A stretch of DNA of 64,000 bases from Vibrio gangliei (lineage in GTDB: Bacteria; Pseudomonadota; Gammaproteobacteria; Enterobacterales; Vibrionaceae). Below the pieces are notes generated by a model. That model had not been told where the DNA came from. It made no database searches and saw only the letters and a program-made list of their open reading frames with translations. Shown piece by piece: positions 19,105 through 27,827 of this stretch. A program made the position numbers and the translations under genes. Where the stretch lies: the NCBI RefSeq assembly GCF_026001925.1, contig NZ_AP021870.1, forward strand, positions 806,001-870,000, read 5' to 3'. Numbering within the stretch: position 1 is the stretch's first letter; each line of letters opens with the position of its first letter.

Positions 19105-19237
19105 TCTCGTGTCTCGTGTCTCGTGTCTCGTGTCTCGTGTCTCGTGTCTCGTGTCTCGTGTCTCGTGTCTCGTGTCTCGTGTCTCGTGTCTCGTGTCTCG
19201 TGTCTCGTGTCTCGTGTCTCGTGTCTCGTGTCTCGTG
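19105..19237. repeat. 7-bp tandem repeat array (about 19 copies) before ureE
   Basis: The unit GTCTCGT is repeated 18 times without change from 19111 to 19236, with a partial copy at 19105-19110. It lies between ureC and ureE, just outside the ureE ribosome binding site. Such a perfect short array is prone to slipped-strand changes in copy number. On the minus strand it would read as an open heptapeptide repeat, but no gene starts there. Confidence 0.97.
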
Positions 19238-19284
19238 AGGAAGGCTGCAAACGACGCTGTTGCTGTCAACAACTCATAAAAAAT

Positions 19285-19403
19285 ACGTCATTCCGTACAT
19301 GAGCCTAAGCGAAGAAGATACGGAATCTCCAACCACATGTGACTCACTCAATCTCTATTGGAGATCCTGAACTGCACTCCTACGTCGCTTTTCAGGATGA
19401 CGT
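19285..19403. repeat. Nested inverted-repeat element between ureC and ureE
   Basis: Outer arms ACGTCATTCC (19285) and GGATGACGT (ending 19403) are inverted, and inside them GGAATCTCCA and TGGAGATCCT form a second inverted pair. The arrangement is typical of small mobile palindromic elements scattered in Vibrio genomes. Nearby (19462-19495) a run of ACGAGC/CGAAGCG-type motifs, GAGTCACGAGCAGCGAAGCG, gives the same impression. Confidence 0.65.
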
Positions 19404-19504
19404 GTAACTCGATATAACTGCCCACATGCAACGAAACGTTCTCGCTACTCACTACACATTCGAGTCACGAGCAGCGAAGCGCCCGAGCCACGAGCTACCG
19501 ACTA

Positions 19505-21247
19505 TCAAAAAAGAAAATACCTCTGTGCCATTGGCAACACTTCCGCTGGTTCACAAGACAATAGTTGCCCATCGGCTTTTACTTCATAAGTTTGTGAATC
19601 AACTTCAATCTTGGGCTGCCAATCATTGAGTTTCATGTCTGCTTTGGAAATATTGCGGCAGTTTTTTGCCACTCCAATCAAGCTGCCTAAGCCAAGTTGG
19701 CCCGCAATGTCTTTGTCTTGCGCCGCTTGAGAAACAAATAACATCGAAGTGCGTTTCGAAGCCTTGCCATAGCTGCCAAACATCGAGCGATAATGAACAG
19801 GCTGAGGCGTTGGGATCGACGCATTCGGATCGCCCATTGGAGCCATGGCAATCATGCCACCTTTAACAATCGCACTCGGTTTTACGCCAAAGAACGCCGG
19901 TTTCCAAAGCACTAAATCAGCCAATTTACCCACTTCAATTGAGCCCACTTCATGACCAATCCCGTGAGTAATTGCAGGGTTTATCGTGTATTTCGCGACA
20001 TATCGACGCAAACGGAAGTTATCACTCGGCGCAGTGTGACCAAACTTTTCTTCTTGAGCATCAAAGGCTTGTTGGTCTTCTTTCAGCGTTCCGCGTTGCA
20101 CTTTCATCTTGTGTGCAGTCTGCCAAGTTCTCAGGACTACTTCACCGACACGTCCCATTGCTTGTGAGTCTGATGCAATCATCGAAAAAGCACCTAAGTC
20201 ATGCAAAATATCTTCGGCAGCAATGGTTTCACGGCGAATACGTGATTCGGCAAACGCCACATCTTCGGCAATGGAAGGAGACAAATGGTGGCAAACCATC
20301 AACATGTCTAGGTGTTCATCCACGGTATTGACCGTATAAGGACGAGTTGGGTTAGTCGATGACGGCAACACGTTGGATTCGCCGCAAGCACGAATAATAT
20401 CTGGTGCATGACCACCACCCGCACCTTCAGTGTGATAAGTGTGGATCACGCGATCGCCGATAGCATCTAACGTTGATTCAACAAAGCCTGACTCGTTTAG
20501 CGTATCGGTGTGAATGGCGACCTGAACATCCATTTGATCAGCAACGGTTAAGCAGTTATCGATACTAGCAGGTGTTGAGCCCCAGTCTTCGTGCAGCTTC
20601 AAACCAATCGCACCGGCTTCCACTTGCTCAATCAAAGACTCTGGCAAACTGGCATTACCTTTACCAAGTAAACCAAAGTTCATTGGGAATTCATCTAACG
20701 CTTCTAGCATGCGATGCATGTTCCACGGGCCTGGCGTACAAGTTGTTGCGTTAGTACCTGTTGCTGGACCAGTACCACCACCGATCATAGTCGTGACACC
20801 TGAGGCTAATGCTTCTTCAATTTGTTGTGGGCAAATATAGTGAATGTGCGAGTCCATCCCCCCCGCGGTGACAATCGAACCTTCTGCGGCAATGACTTCG
20901 GTACCCGGGCCCACAATGATATCGACATTCGGTTGTACGTCAGGGTTACCCGCTTTACCGATAGCACAAATTCGGCCATCTTTTACCGCGATATCGGCTT
21001 TCACTACGCCCCAATAATCCAAAATCACTGCGTTGGTTAACACTAGATCTGGCGTAAACTCTGATGACAACTGGCTTTGTCCCATGCCATCTCGAATGAC
21101 TTTGCCGCCACCAAATTTGACTTCATCACCATACACAGTGAAATCTTTTTCCACTTCAAGCCAAAGGTCGGTATCGGCAAGGCGTAATCTATCGCCAGTG
21201 GTTGGACCAAACATTTCCGCATAAGCACGCTTTGAAATTTTTGCCAT
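19505..21247 (-). CDS. ureC: Urease alpha subunit (catalytic)
   Basis: A 580-residue protein, slightly longer than the usual 567-572. Nickel ligands and active-site motifs are present: [12 protein letters not shown], the carbamylated lysine in GLKLHEDWG (about residue 220), [28 protein letters not shown] and the flap [14 protein letters not shown]. The C-terminus ends [10 protein letters not shown] as in other urease alpha chains. It hydrolyses urea to ammonia and carbamate in the cytoplasm. It lies 81 nt after ureB; a 424-nt stretch with repeats separates it from ureE. Confidence 0.98.
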   Translation of the reverse strand: MAKISKRAYAEMFGPTTGDRLRLADTDLWLEVEKDFTVYGDEVKFGGGKVIRDGMGQSQLSSEFTPDLVLTNAVILDYWGVVKADIAVKDGRICAIGKAGNPDVQPNVDIIVGPGTEVIAAEGSIVTAGGMDSHIHYICPQQIEEALASGVTTMIGGGTGPATGTNATTCTPGPWNMHRMLEALDEFPMNFGLLGKGNASLPESLIEQVEAGAIGLKLHEDWGSTPASIDNCLTVADQMDVQVAIHTDTLNESGFVESTLDAIGDRVIHTYHTEGAGGGHAPDIIRACGESNVLPSSTNPTRPYTVNTVDEHLDMLMVCHHLSPSIAEDVAFAESRIRRETIAAEDILHDLGAFSMIASDSQAMGRVGEVVLRTWQTAHKMKVQRGTLKEDQQAFDAQEEKFGHTAPSDNFRLRRYVAKYTINPAITHGIGHEVGSIEVGKLADLVLWKPAFFGVKPSAIVKGGMIAMAPMGDPNASIPTPQPVHYRSMFGSYGKASKRTSMLFVSQAAQDKDIAGQLGLGSLIGVAKNCRNISKADMKLNDWQPKIEVDSQTYEVKADGQLLSCEPAEVLPMAQRYFLF

Positions 21248-21328
21248 GTTAAATCCTTTTAATTCGTTTTGACTCTATACCTTTCGTACTTGGGGTATAT
21301 TACTTTTAGGCATACACAAAAAATGTCA

Positions 21329-21664
21329 TTACAGTGCGCCCATCACCTTGCCTTGAAAACCGTACACTTTACGATCGCCAGCGTATTCCACTAATTCAAC
21401 CGTACGCTGCTGACCCGGCTCAAAACGTGTCGCCGTACCCGCTGGAATATTCAGACGAAAGCCATGTGCGGCTTCACGATCAAACTTCAAGGCTTCATTT
21501 ACTTCAGAAAAATGGTAATGGGAGCCGATTTGCACAGGACGATCGCCTAAGTTTTCGACTTTAACTTGGATAGTTTTGCGGCCAACATTGAGTTCAACAT
21601 CCCCTTGCCCCGAAACTAATTGGCCTGGAATAAATGCGTTAGGATTCGCGTTACTGGTTTTCAT
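21329..21664 (-). CDS. ureB: Urease beta subunit
   Basis: A 111-residue protein with [32 protein letters not shown] and the closing [13 protein letters not shown], the conserved features of urease beta chains. It is a separate gene, as in Klebsiella, not fused to gamma as in Helicobacter. It starts 9 nt after the ureA stop codon. Confidence 0.97.
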   Translation of the reverse strand: MKTSNANPNAFIPGQLVSGQGDVELNVGRKTIQVKVENLGDRPVQIGSHYHFSEVNEALKFDREAAHGFRLNIPAGTATRFEPGQQRTVELVEYAGDRKVYGFQGKVMGAL

Positions 21665-21673
21665 GGCTACTCC

Positions 21674-21976
21674 TTACACAATCGGGTCATGAACGGTGAC
21701 AAGTTTGGTTCCATCTGGGAATGTGGCTTCGACTTGCACATCTGGGATCATCGAAGGTACGCCTTCCATCACATCATCTGCCGTTAAAATCGTACGTCCA
21801 AAGCTCATCAGTTCCGCCACGGTTTTGCCTTCCCGCGCCCCTTCTAAAATCGCACTGCTGATCAGTGCGACCGATTCCGGATAATTCAGTTTTAAGCCTT
21901 TGTCTTTACGTTGCTGAGCCAACATGCCAGCACAAAAAATGAGGAGCTTGTCCTTTTCTCTTGGGGTGAGTTCCAT
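21674..21976 (-). CDS. ureA: Urease gamma subunit
   Basis: A 100-residue protein of standard length. It opens [14 protein letters not shown], contains [11 protein letters not shown] and [15 protein letters not shown], and ends with [15 protein letters not shown], all diagnostic of urease gamma. It is the first structural gene, separated from ureD by 326 nt that hold a palindromic repeat element, so it may have its own promoter. Confidence 0.97.
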   Translation of the reverse strand: MELTPREKDKLLIFCAGMLAQQRKDKGLKLNYPESVALISSAILEGAREGKTVAELMSFGRTILTADDVMEGVPSMIPDVQVEATFPDGTKLVTVHDPIV

Positions 21977-22031
21977 GTATACGTTCCTCGTTTATCGGGC
22001 ACTTCGTTTCTCGTTGCTCGAAATGCCCATT

Positions 22032-22212
22032 TAATACCAATCGTACTAATTATCTGATCATCCTTGCTTGTTAAAAGACTCGATAACTTCGTTAGACTTT
22101 TCGTTTATAAAGAAGTTGATTGTAGAATAACTACTTATCGAAAATTCCCGCCTTGTTCTCAAGCCTTTTTCCGTCGCAATTTCTGACCATCTAATTAGTG
22201 TGATTGGTATAA
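22032..22212. repeat. MITE-like palindromic element between ureD and ureA
   Basis: An element of about 181 bp with 21-bp terminal inverted repeats: left end TAATACCAATCGTACTAATT, right end AATTAGTGTGATTGGTATAA, differing at few positions. No transposase is encoded. Sequences of this type recur in Vibrio and related marine genomes (from memory). It occupies most of the 326-nt gap between ureD and ureA. Confidence 0.8.
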
Positions 22213-22302
22213 CTTATCAATATTATTATCTTCGACGTTGTTGTCTTTTTTGTAATACGAGCAGCAACGCGTCCTAGCAGCGAAGCGTACCTAAAATCGA
22301 AC

Positions 22303-23202
22303 TTACGTTGCCCAAATTCTTGGTGGCTCTGGCACATAACCAAACCATTGCTGACGAAATTGTTGCCAAATTAATGTGAAGGCTTCTAGCAAAGGTTCTG
22401 TCCATTGTCCAAGCGCTCGAACAACAATCAAATCATCAAGTTGCGTTGCGCCGATAACCAATTCTCGGTTGAATGCAAAGTCTTGAAGCAAGTCTTGTAC
22501 CATTTCGAGATCATTGTCAGTACGAGCGGTAATAAATAAGCTCCCCATCATAGGGAATCCTTGCAAGCCACTGTTTAATATTGACTTATCGCCTCCGATC
22601 AATTGCACATTTTCAGTGAGAATACGTTTTCCTTGGCTAAAAACTTGCGTCTTACCCCACACTTTTCCAGCTTCAAAGCACTCATTTAGTGCAGGGCGAC
22701 CAAAACAGTGCAATTCCCAGCCCATAAATAGTGCATCTTTTTCTATGTGAATTTCCGTGTCGACACGCACTTGTCCGGTTGGGAAGAAAATATTCTCTTG
22801 TGGTAACCATTCCAAACAACTTCCTGACTTAGCCGTCAAGATTTGCTTTTGCTGTGCAATTTTACCTTCAGAGCGATAAAACTTGGTTGCACCGGGCGTG
22901 GTCACTAAAGCATGAGCACCTGAGTGCGTGGTGGCTTGGATCAATAGTTCATCGCCCCCCACTACACCGCCTGGCGGGTGCAAAAGGTAGGTATGGCAGA
23001 CGTCGCCTTCTGGGTATAACGGTCGTTGGATAGCCAATGGTCCAAGCTGAGTTTTGTGTCCCACCACCGTTTTATCACCGCGGTCGGTAAAATCTAAGGT
23101 GAGTTGAGCCTTCCATCCATCGGTACTACGATTAGGATGAGGCTTCAAATTATGCAATGGCGTACTGTGGGGAGGTTGCTCCGCCAATGAAGATACAGGC
23201 AT
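22303..23202 (-). CDS. ureD: Urease accessory protein UreD
   Basis: A 299-residue protein with YPEGDVCHTYLLHPPGGVVG, GATKFYRSEGKIAQQ and EWLPQENIFF, the conserved blocks of UreD (UreH), the scaffold that binds apo-urease with UreF and UreG during nickel insertion. It is the first gene of the urease operon on the minus strand. The start has an AAGGAGT box about 8 nt upstream. A promoter must lie in 23203-23399, but none is convincing. Confidence 0.95.
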   Translation of the reverse strand: MPVSSLAEQPPHSTPLHNLKPHPNRSTDGWKAQLTLDFTDRGDKTVVGHKTQLGPLAIQRPLYPEGDVCHTYLLHPPGGVVGGDELLIQATTHSGAHALVTTPGATKFYRSEGKIAQQKQILTAKSGSCLEWLPQENIFFPTGQVRVDTEIHIEKDALFMGWELHCFGRPALNECFEAGKVWGKTQVFSQGKRILTENVQLIGGDKSILNSGLQGFPMMGSLFITARTDNDLEMVQDLLQDFAFNRELVIGATQLDDLIVVRALGQWTEPLLEAFTLIWQQFRQQWFGYVPEPPRIWAT

Positions 23203-23399
23203 GAATAACGACTCCTTTTGTTATTGTCTGGCACTTAATCAATTTGTCATTAAGCGCTAACATCAAGCAATCTTCATGCCTGAAATATTCTATCCATCTG
23301 CGCCAGAGTCATTGCGCGATAGATGAAATCAATAAAAAGTTAAAATTTAGCCACTGCTTTACACTTAGGTCAGTGCTGAGGTAAATGGAGTCATCTAAT

Positions 23400-23909
23400 A
23401 TGAAAAAGAATAAGGGCTTTACCTTAATCGAATTAGTGGTCGTCATTGTCATTCTAGGCATTTTAGCGGTAACAGCCGCACCAAAGTTTTTAGGTATCTC
23501 TCGTGACGCATAGATAGCAGCACTGAAAGGGTTGGAAGGGGCGATTAAATCAACCGTGAACCAAACTTATGCAAAAGCTGCCATTGCAGGTATAGAAAAT
23601 AATGAGCGCAGTGGACCTAATGATCTGCCCGTTGTGGAAGTGAACGGACATCCTCTTGAACTTAAATATGGCTATCCGGAAGTGTACGCGGAAGGATCCA
23701 ATTCTTACGATATTTTAGATTTAATTGATGTGAGCGGATTTAAAACCTGTCTAAGTACATCTTGTATTAGTAGCAACAGCTCTCGGGTAAAAATTGGCTA
23801 CGATACAACAGAAGATACTGGCTGCTATGTTCGCTATAGTGAACCTGGGGGTACAGGCGCCCCCTCAGAAACTATGTATGGGCTAATTACGGTAACGGAA
23901 GGCTGCTAA
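23400..23909 (+). pseudogene. Type IV pilin (MshA-like) with internal amber stop
   Basis: The frame starts at ATG 23400 (GGAG upstream) with a short basic leader and the type IV prepilin site [20 protein letters not shown], then [11 protein letters not shown]. Codon 38 (23511-23513) is TAG; after it the same frame continues open (IAALKGLEGAIKS...) to a stop at 23907 with pilin-like C-terminal cysteines. Without the stop it would be a 169-residue MSHA-type pilin. A single C-to-T change of a CAG codon would explain it. No other pilus genes are nearby. Confidence 0.85.
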
Positions 23910-23921
23910 CCCTCCGTTACC
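23891..23921 (+). terminator. Hairpin at the pilin pseudogene end
   Basis: A 9-bp inverted repeat (GGTAACGGA / TCCGTTACC) brackets the pilin stop codon, in the 26-nt gap before the convergent mscS gene. No T run follows, so termination is only possible. Confidence 0.4.
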
Positions 23922-23935
23922 TAATGCAACTGAAA

Positions 23936-24802
23936 TCAAGCCGCGGACTTTGACTCCAGATGCACCACCATTTGCTGGTATGGGATTTTGATACCTTGTT
24001 GGTCAAAAGTCTCTTTAATCGTTTCAAGGCTGTCGTAATAGACTTTCCAATAATCTGCACTTTTTACCCAAGGACGAACAACGATATTCACCGAGCTTTG
24101 ATTTAAGCTGATCACACCAATGGTAGGTTTTGGCGTTAACAATACCCGTTCATCGGCTTGCATAATGTGTTCGATTAATTGTTTGGCTTGCTGTAAATCT
24201 GCTTTATAAGAAACCCGGATCTCCATATCCACTCGACGCACAGGATGGCGCGAAACATTGGTGATCGGCCCACCCATCACTTTATTATGCGGCACTGCCA
24301 CCATTTTATTGTCACCAGTTTTCAGCACGGTATGAAAAATTTCTATTGATTGAACCGTGCCAGATACACCACCCGCATCAATAAAATTACCCGCTTTAAA
24401 CGGTCGAAAAATCACAATCAAGATACCGGCAGCAAAGTTTGACAGCGAACCGCGCAAGGCCATACCCACCGCTAAGCTCGCAGATGCCATAACAGCAATC
24501 AGAGATGCCATTCCAATACCCACTTGATTGAGCGCGGCAATTAAAACCACCAGCATCAATCCATAGCGCACAATCGAGCCAATAAATTGGGTTATGGACG
24601 GATCCATCTTTTTCGATTCGAGTACTTTTAACACCCCACGATGTACCGATTTAATCACCCAATGTCCGACGAATAAAATCAGTAATGCCGCCACAATATT
24701 CAAGCTGTAGTGGACAAATAAGTCGGTATTTTCAGAGATCCAAGCGGGAAAAATAGATGTTGAAGCGGTCGTTTCAACATCGGCATTATCAACAGCAGCC
24801 AT
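23936..24802 (-). CDS. mscS: Small-conductance mechanosensitive channel MscS
   Basis: A 288-residue protein from the ATG at 24802 (AAGGAT box 7 nt upstream), close to the 286 aa of E. coli MscS. Three N-terminal helices are present; the pore-lining third helix has the Gly/Ala pattern (ASLAVGMALRGSLSNFAAGI), followed by the beta domain (FKAGNFIDAGGVSGTVQSI) and the cytoplasmic cage domain. It opens under membrane tension to release osmolytes. The gene stands alone between the urease and urea-transport operons. Confidence 0.93.
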   Translation of the reverse strand: MAAVDNADVETTASTSIFPAWISENTDLFVHYSLNIVAALLILFVGHWVIKSVHRGVLKVLESKKMDPSITQFIGSIVRYGLMLVVLIAALNQVGIGMASLIAVMASASLAVGMALRGSLSNFAAGILIVIFRPFKAGNFIDAGGVSGTVQSIEIFHTVLKTGDNKMVAVPHNKVMGGPITNVSRHPVRRVDMEIRVSYKADLQQAKQLIEHIMQADERVLLTPKPTIGVISLNQSSVNIVVRPWVKSADYWKVYYDSLETIKETFDQQGIKIPYQQMVVHLESKSAA

Positions 24803-24981
24803 ATAAAATCCTTTATGTAAAAATGCATAGGCGCAGCGAGACGAAATCGACGGTTCTGACTCATCAACTGCATTTTTCAAATATATCTCATTTTTATATA
24901 TCAGAAAGCTTTATTTCACATAGTTGCTACATTTTTCCATCATCAGATATCAATTATGTATAGCAGCCGACTCTGAATACA

Positions 24982-25016
24982 AAACCCTAAGGTTTGGGTA
25001 GTAAACCTTAGGGTTT
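24982..25016. terminator. Strong hairpin terminator after urtE
   Basis: A perfect 14-bp inverted repeat (AAACCCTAAGGTTT / AAACCTTAGGGTTT) with a 7-nt loop, T-rich at the minus-strand 3' side. It ends the urtABCDE transcript and insulates it from mscS. Confidence 0.85.
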
Positions 25017-25048
25017 CGTGGTCTAAAGAACGGATAGTTACCGTAGAT

Positions 25049-25744
25049 TTACACCGTTAAATATTCCTTAATTAAGGCTTCATTCAGATCTTGCATTGGG
25101 CCATTGGCTACCGCTTTACCTCGGTCCAGCAAGCAGAACTTATCACCGACTTTACGCGCAAACGGTAACTTCTGCTCAACCAATAATACGGTTAAACCAT
25201 GCTTTTCGTTGAGCATGCGGATGATATCCCCAATCTCTTGCACAATATTAGGTTGAATCCCTTCCGTTGGTTCATCCAAAATCAGCAATTCAGGCTCTAC
25301 CACTAACGCTCGACCAATCGCTAACTGTTGCTGCTGACCACCCGATAAATCGCCACCGCGTCGATGCAACATTTCTTTCAAAACGGGGAAAATCTCAAAG
25401 ATAAATTCCGGAATTTTACGATCGCCACGCTTACGAATAGGCAAACCGATTTCTAAGTTCTCTTGCACGGTTAACATCGGGAAAATTTGGCGACCTTGTG
25501 GCACATAACCGATACCTAAATGCGGACGTTGTTCAGTTGAGGCTTTGGTAATACTCTGCCCTTTAAACACAATATCACCACTTTTGATCGGGTTGAGTCC
25601 CATAATGCACTGCAACAAAGTGGTTTTGCCCACCCCATTACGGCCCATTAACACAGTGCATTTGCCTTTTTCCACTTCCACATCCAAATCCCACAGAATG
25701 TGGCTTTCACCATAAAATTGGTTCACAGCTTGAACTTGCAGCAT
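25049..25744 (-). CDS. urtE: Urea ABC transporter ATPase UrtE
   Basis: A 231-residue LivF-type ATPase: Walker A GRNGVGKTTLLQ, signature LSGGQQQQLAIGRAL, Walker B LLILDEPTEGIQPNIV. The GIQPNIVQEIG stretch is typical of UrtE. It powers urea uptake across the inner membrane together with UrtD. It begins 2 nt after urtD and ends the operon before a strong terminator. Confidence 0.95.
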   Translation of the reverse strand: MLQVQAVNQFYGESHILWDLDVEVEKGKCTVLMGRNGVGKTTLLQCIMGLNPIKSGDIVFKGQSITKASTEQRPHLGIGYVPQGRQIFPMLTVQENLEIGLPIRKRGDRKIPEFIFEIFPVLKEMLHRRGGDLSGGQQQQLAIGRALVVEPELLILDEPTEGIQPNIVQEIGDIIRMLNEKHGLTVLLVEQKLPFARKVGDKFCLLDRGKAVANGPMQDLNEALIKEYLTV

Positions 25745-25746
25745 CC

Positions 25747-26610
25747 TTACTCTCCCAAATACACTTTCTTCACTTGAGGATGAGATTGGATCTGATCCAT
25801 ATTCCCTTCCGCTAACACATGCCCTTGATGCAGCACTGTGACTTGATCGGCAATCGAACGCACGAACTCCATGTCGTGTTCCACCACCACTACCGAGTGC
25901 TTACCCGCTAACGATTTCAACAATTCGGCGGTGCGATCCATTTCTTGATGCGTCATACCCGCCACAGGCTCATCCACCAGCAATAACTTTGGCTTTTGCA
26001 TTAATAACATGCCGATTTCTAGCCACTGTTTTTGTCCATGCGATAAAGCGCCAGCCAGTAAACCTCGACACTGTTCAAGACCAATCAACGACAGCACGCC
26101 ATCAATTTCATCACTCTGCTCACCTGATAATTTGGCGCGAAAGGTAGACCATGCTGTGCGTGCGCCTGTCATGGCCAATTCAAGGTTATGCCATACGGTT
26201 AGGCTTTCAAATACCGTTGGTTTTTGGAATTTACGACCAATCCCCGCGTTGGCGATGGCTGCTTCGTCCATAGTTAACAAGTTCGTCTTTGAACCTAACC
26301 ACACCTGCCCCTGATCCGGACGTGTCTTGCCAGTAATGATGTCCATCATGGTGGTTTTTCCGGCGCCGTTTGGACCGATGATGCATCGCAATTCCCCTTC
26401 TTTTATGTACAAATTCAAATCGTTAATCGCTTTAAATCCATCAAAAGAAACTGACACCCCTTCCATGTACAACATGATGTTGTGGCGAGTATCAATCAGT
26501 GGATGATTAACGGGCTTTAAAAAATCAAATACTTCATCGCGGCGGGTAAATTTTTCGAAACCTTCACCCACTCGGCGAAATGGTGTGACAACCGAATCTA
26601 ATGCGCTCAT
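25747..26610 (-). CDS. urtD: Urea ABC transporter ATPase UrtD
   Basis: A 287-residue LivG-type ATPase: Walker A GPNGAGKTTMMD, ALSHGQKQWLEIGMLL in the signature position, Walker B LLLVDEPVAGMT. An N-terminal extension of about 40 residues precedes the nucleotide-binding fold, as in other UrtD proteins. It overlaps the urtC stop by 4 nt (ATGA), indicating coupled translation. Confidence 0.95.
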   Translation of the reverse strand: MSALDSVVTPFRRVGEGFEKFTRRDEVFDFLKPVNHPLIDTRHNIMLYMEGVSVSFDGFKAINDLNLYIKEGELRCIIGPNGAGKTTMMDIITGKTRPDQGQVWLGSKTNLLTMDEAAIANAGIGRKFQKPTVFESLTVWHNLELAMTGARTAWSTFRAKLSGEQSDEIDGVLSLIGLEQCRGLLAGALSHGQKQWLEIGMLLMQKPKLLLVDEPVAGMTHQEMDRTAELLKSLAGKHSVVVVEHDMEFVRSIADQVTVLHQGHVLAEGNMDQIQSHPQVKKVYLGE

Positions 26611-27818
26611 GAGTGGGCCTCCTTATTATTTTGACTAGAGCTTTGAGATGAGTTTTCAAATGAAGCAGAAGGCTCAGATTTATTGGCCCACTTTTCCGAT
26701 AGAGCTCCCATCACACCCTTTGGCAAGTACATAGTCGATAACACGAAAATGCCACCGAGTGCGAATAACCACACATCTGGAAATTCCACCGTGAACCAGC
26801 TCTTGGCGTAGTTAATGATCAAGGCACCCACAATCGCACCAAATAAAGTTGCGCGACCGCCCAGTGCTACCCATACCACAATTTCAATCGAGTTGATTGG
26901 CGCAAATTGCGCAGCGCTAGTACTGCCCGCTTGAGTCACATACAGTGCACCAGCAATACCCGCTAATACTGCAGACAATACGAACACCCATAACTTGATG
27001 CTATCGACATCGTAACCAGTAAAACGAGTACGAGATTCCGCATCACGAATCGCCACCGCTACGCGCCCTAGTCGGCTAGAAATCACCAAACGGCAAATCA
27101 AATAGCCAATAATCACAGCGGCAATCGTCGTCACTAACAAACCAACTTTGGTGGTGTCTTGCTCAAGGCTAAATCCGAGTACATCTTTAAATCCGGTTAA
27201 GCCACTGCTGCCGCCGAATCCCATTTCATTACGAGAGAAAGCCAGCATCAGCGCGTAAGTCAGTGCTTGCGTCATAATGGAAAGATAAACACCGGAAACA
27301 CGCGAACGGAACGCAAGATAACCAAAGACAAATGCCAATACGCCCGGCACTAACATGATCATCAAGGCTGTAAAAGCAAAGTGATCAAAGCCATGCCAAA
27401 ACCACGGCAACTCTTGCCAATTGAGCGATACCATAAAATCTGGCAGCAATGGGTTACCATAAACGCCGCGATCACCAATTTCGCGAGTGAGGTACATCCC
27501 CATTGCGTAGCCGCCAAGTGCGAAAAACGCGCCGTGACCTAGGCTTAAAATGCCTAAGTAACCCCAGATCAAATCCACCGCTAACGCCACTAACGCATAA
27601 GACAAATATTTGCCCATTTGTGTCACGGTAAATGAACTTAAATGCAGCGGGTTCCCTTCTGGCACCACAAGATTAAGCACGGGCACCACCACCGCCAGCA
27701 GCAATAAAAAGATAATGGTGATCTTGCCGCCTTTATCCGACGCCATGAAAGAGCGTCGCGCAGCAAAACCAGACGGATTGGGTGTTCCATGAATTGATTG
27801 AGAAGTCATAACTGTCAT
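26607..27818 (-). CDS. urtC: Urea ABC transporter permease UrtC
   Basis: A 403-residue LivM-type permease with about ten hydrophobic segments, LGILSLGHGAFFALGGYAMG and a C-terminal Ser-rich tail (SASFENSSQSSSQ). The long loop between helices at about residues 110-140 is typical of UrtC. It forms the membrane channel with UrtB. It starts 9 nt after urtB and overlaps urtD. Confidence 0.94.
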   Translation of the reverse strand: MTVMTSQSIHGTPNPSGFAARRSFMASDKGGKITIIFLLLLAVVVPVLNLVVPEGNPLHLSSFTVTQMGKYLSYALVALAVDLIWGYLGILSLGHGAFFALGGYAMGMYLTREIGDRGVYGNPLLPDFMVSLNWQELPWFWHGFDHFAFTALMIMLVPGVLAFVFGYLAFRSRVSGVYLSIMTQALTYALMLAFSRNEMGFGGSSGLTGFKDVLGFSLEQDTTKVGLLVTTIAAVIIGYLICRLVISSRLGRVAVAIRDAESRTRFTGYDVDSIKLWVFVLSAVLAGIAGALYVTQAGSTSAAQFAPINSIEIVVWVALGGRATLFGAIVGALIINYAKSWFTVEFPDVWLFALGGIFVLSTMYLPKGVMGALSEKWANKSEPSASFENSSQSSSQNNKEAHS

Positions 27819-27827
27819 ACCGCCCCC

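Noticed and set aside
19105..19237. Possible CRISPR array
   Set aside because: Unit is 7 bp with no spacers and no cas genes; it is a simple tandem repeat.
19081..19272. Minus-strand frame encoding repeated HETRDTR ahead of UreE
   Set aside because: It is translation of a 7-bp tandem repeat; ureE has its own start with a good ribosome box at 19080.
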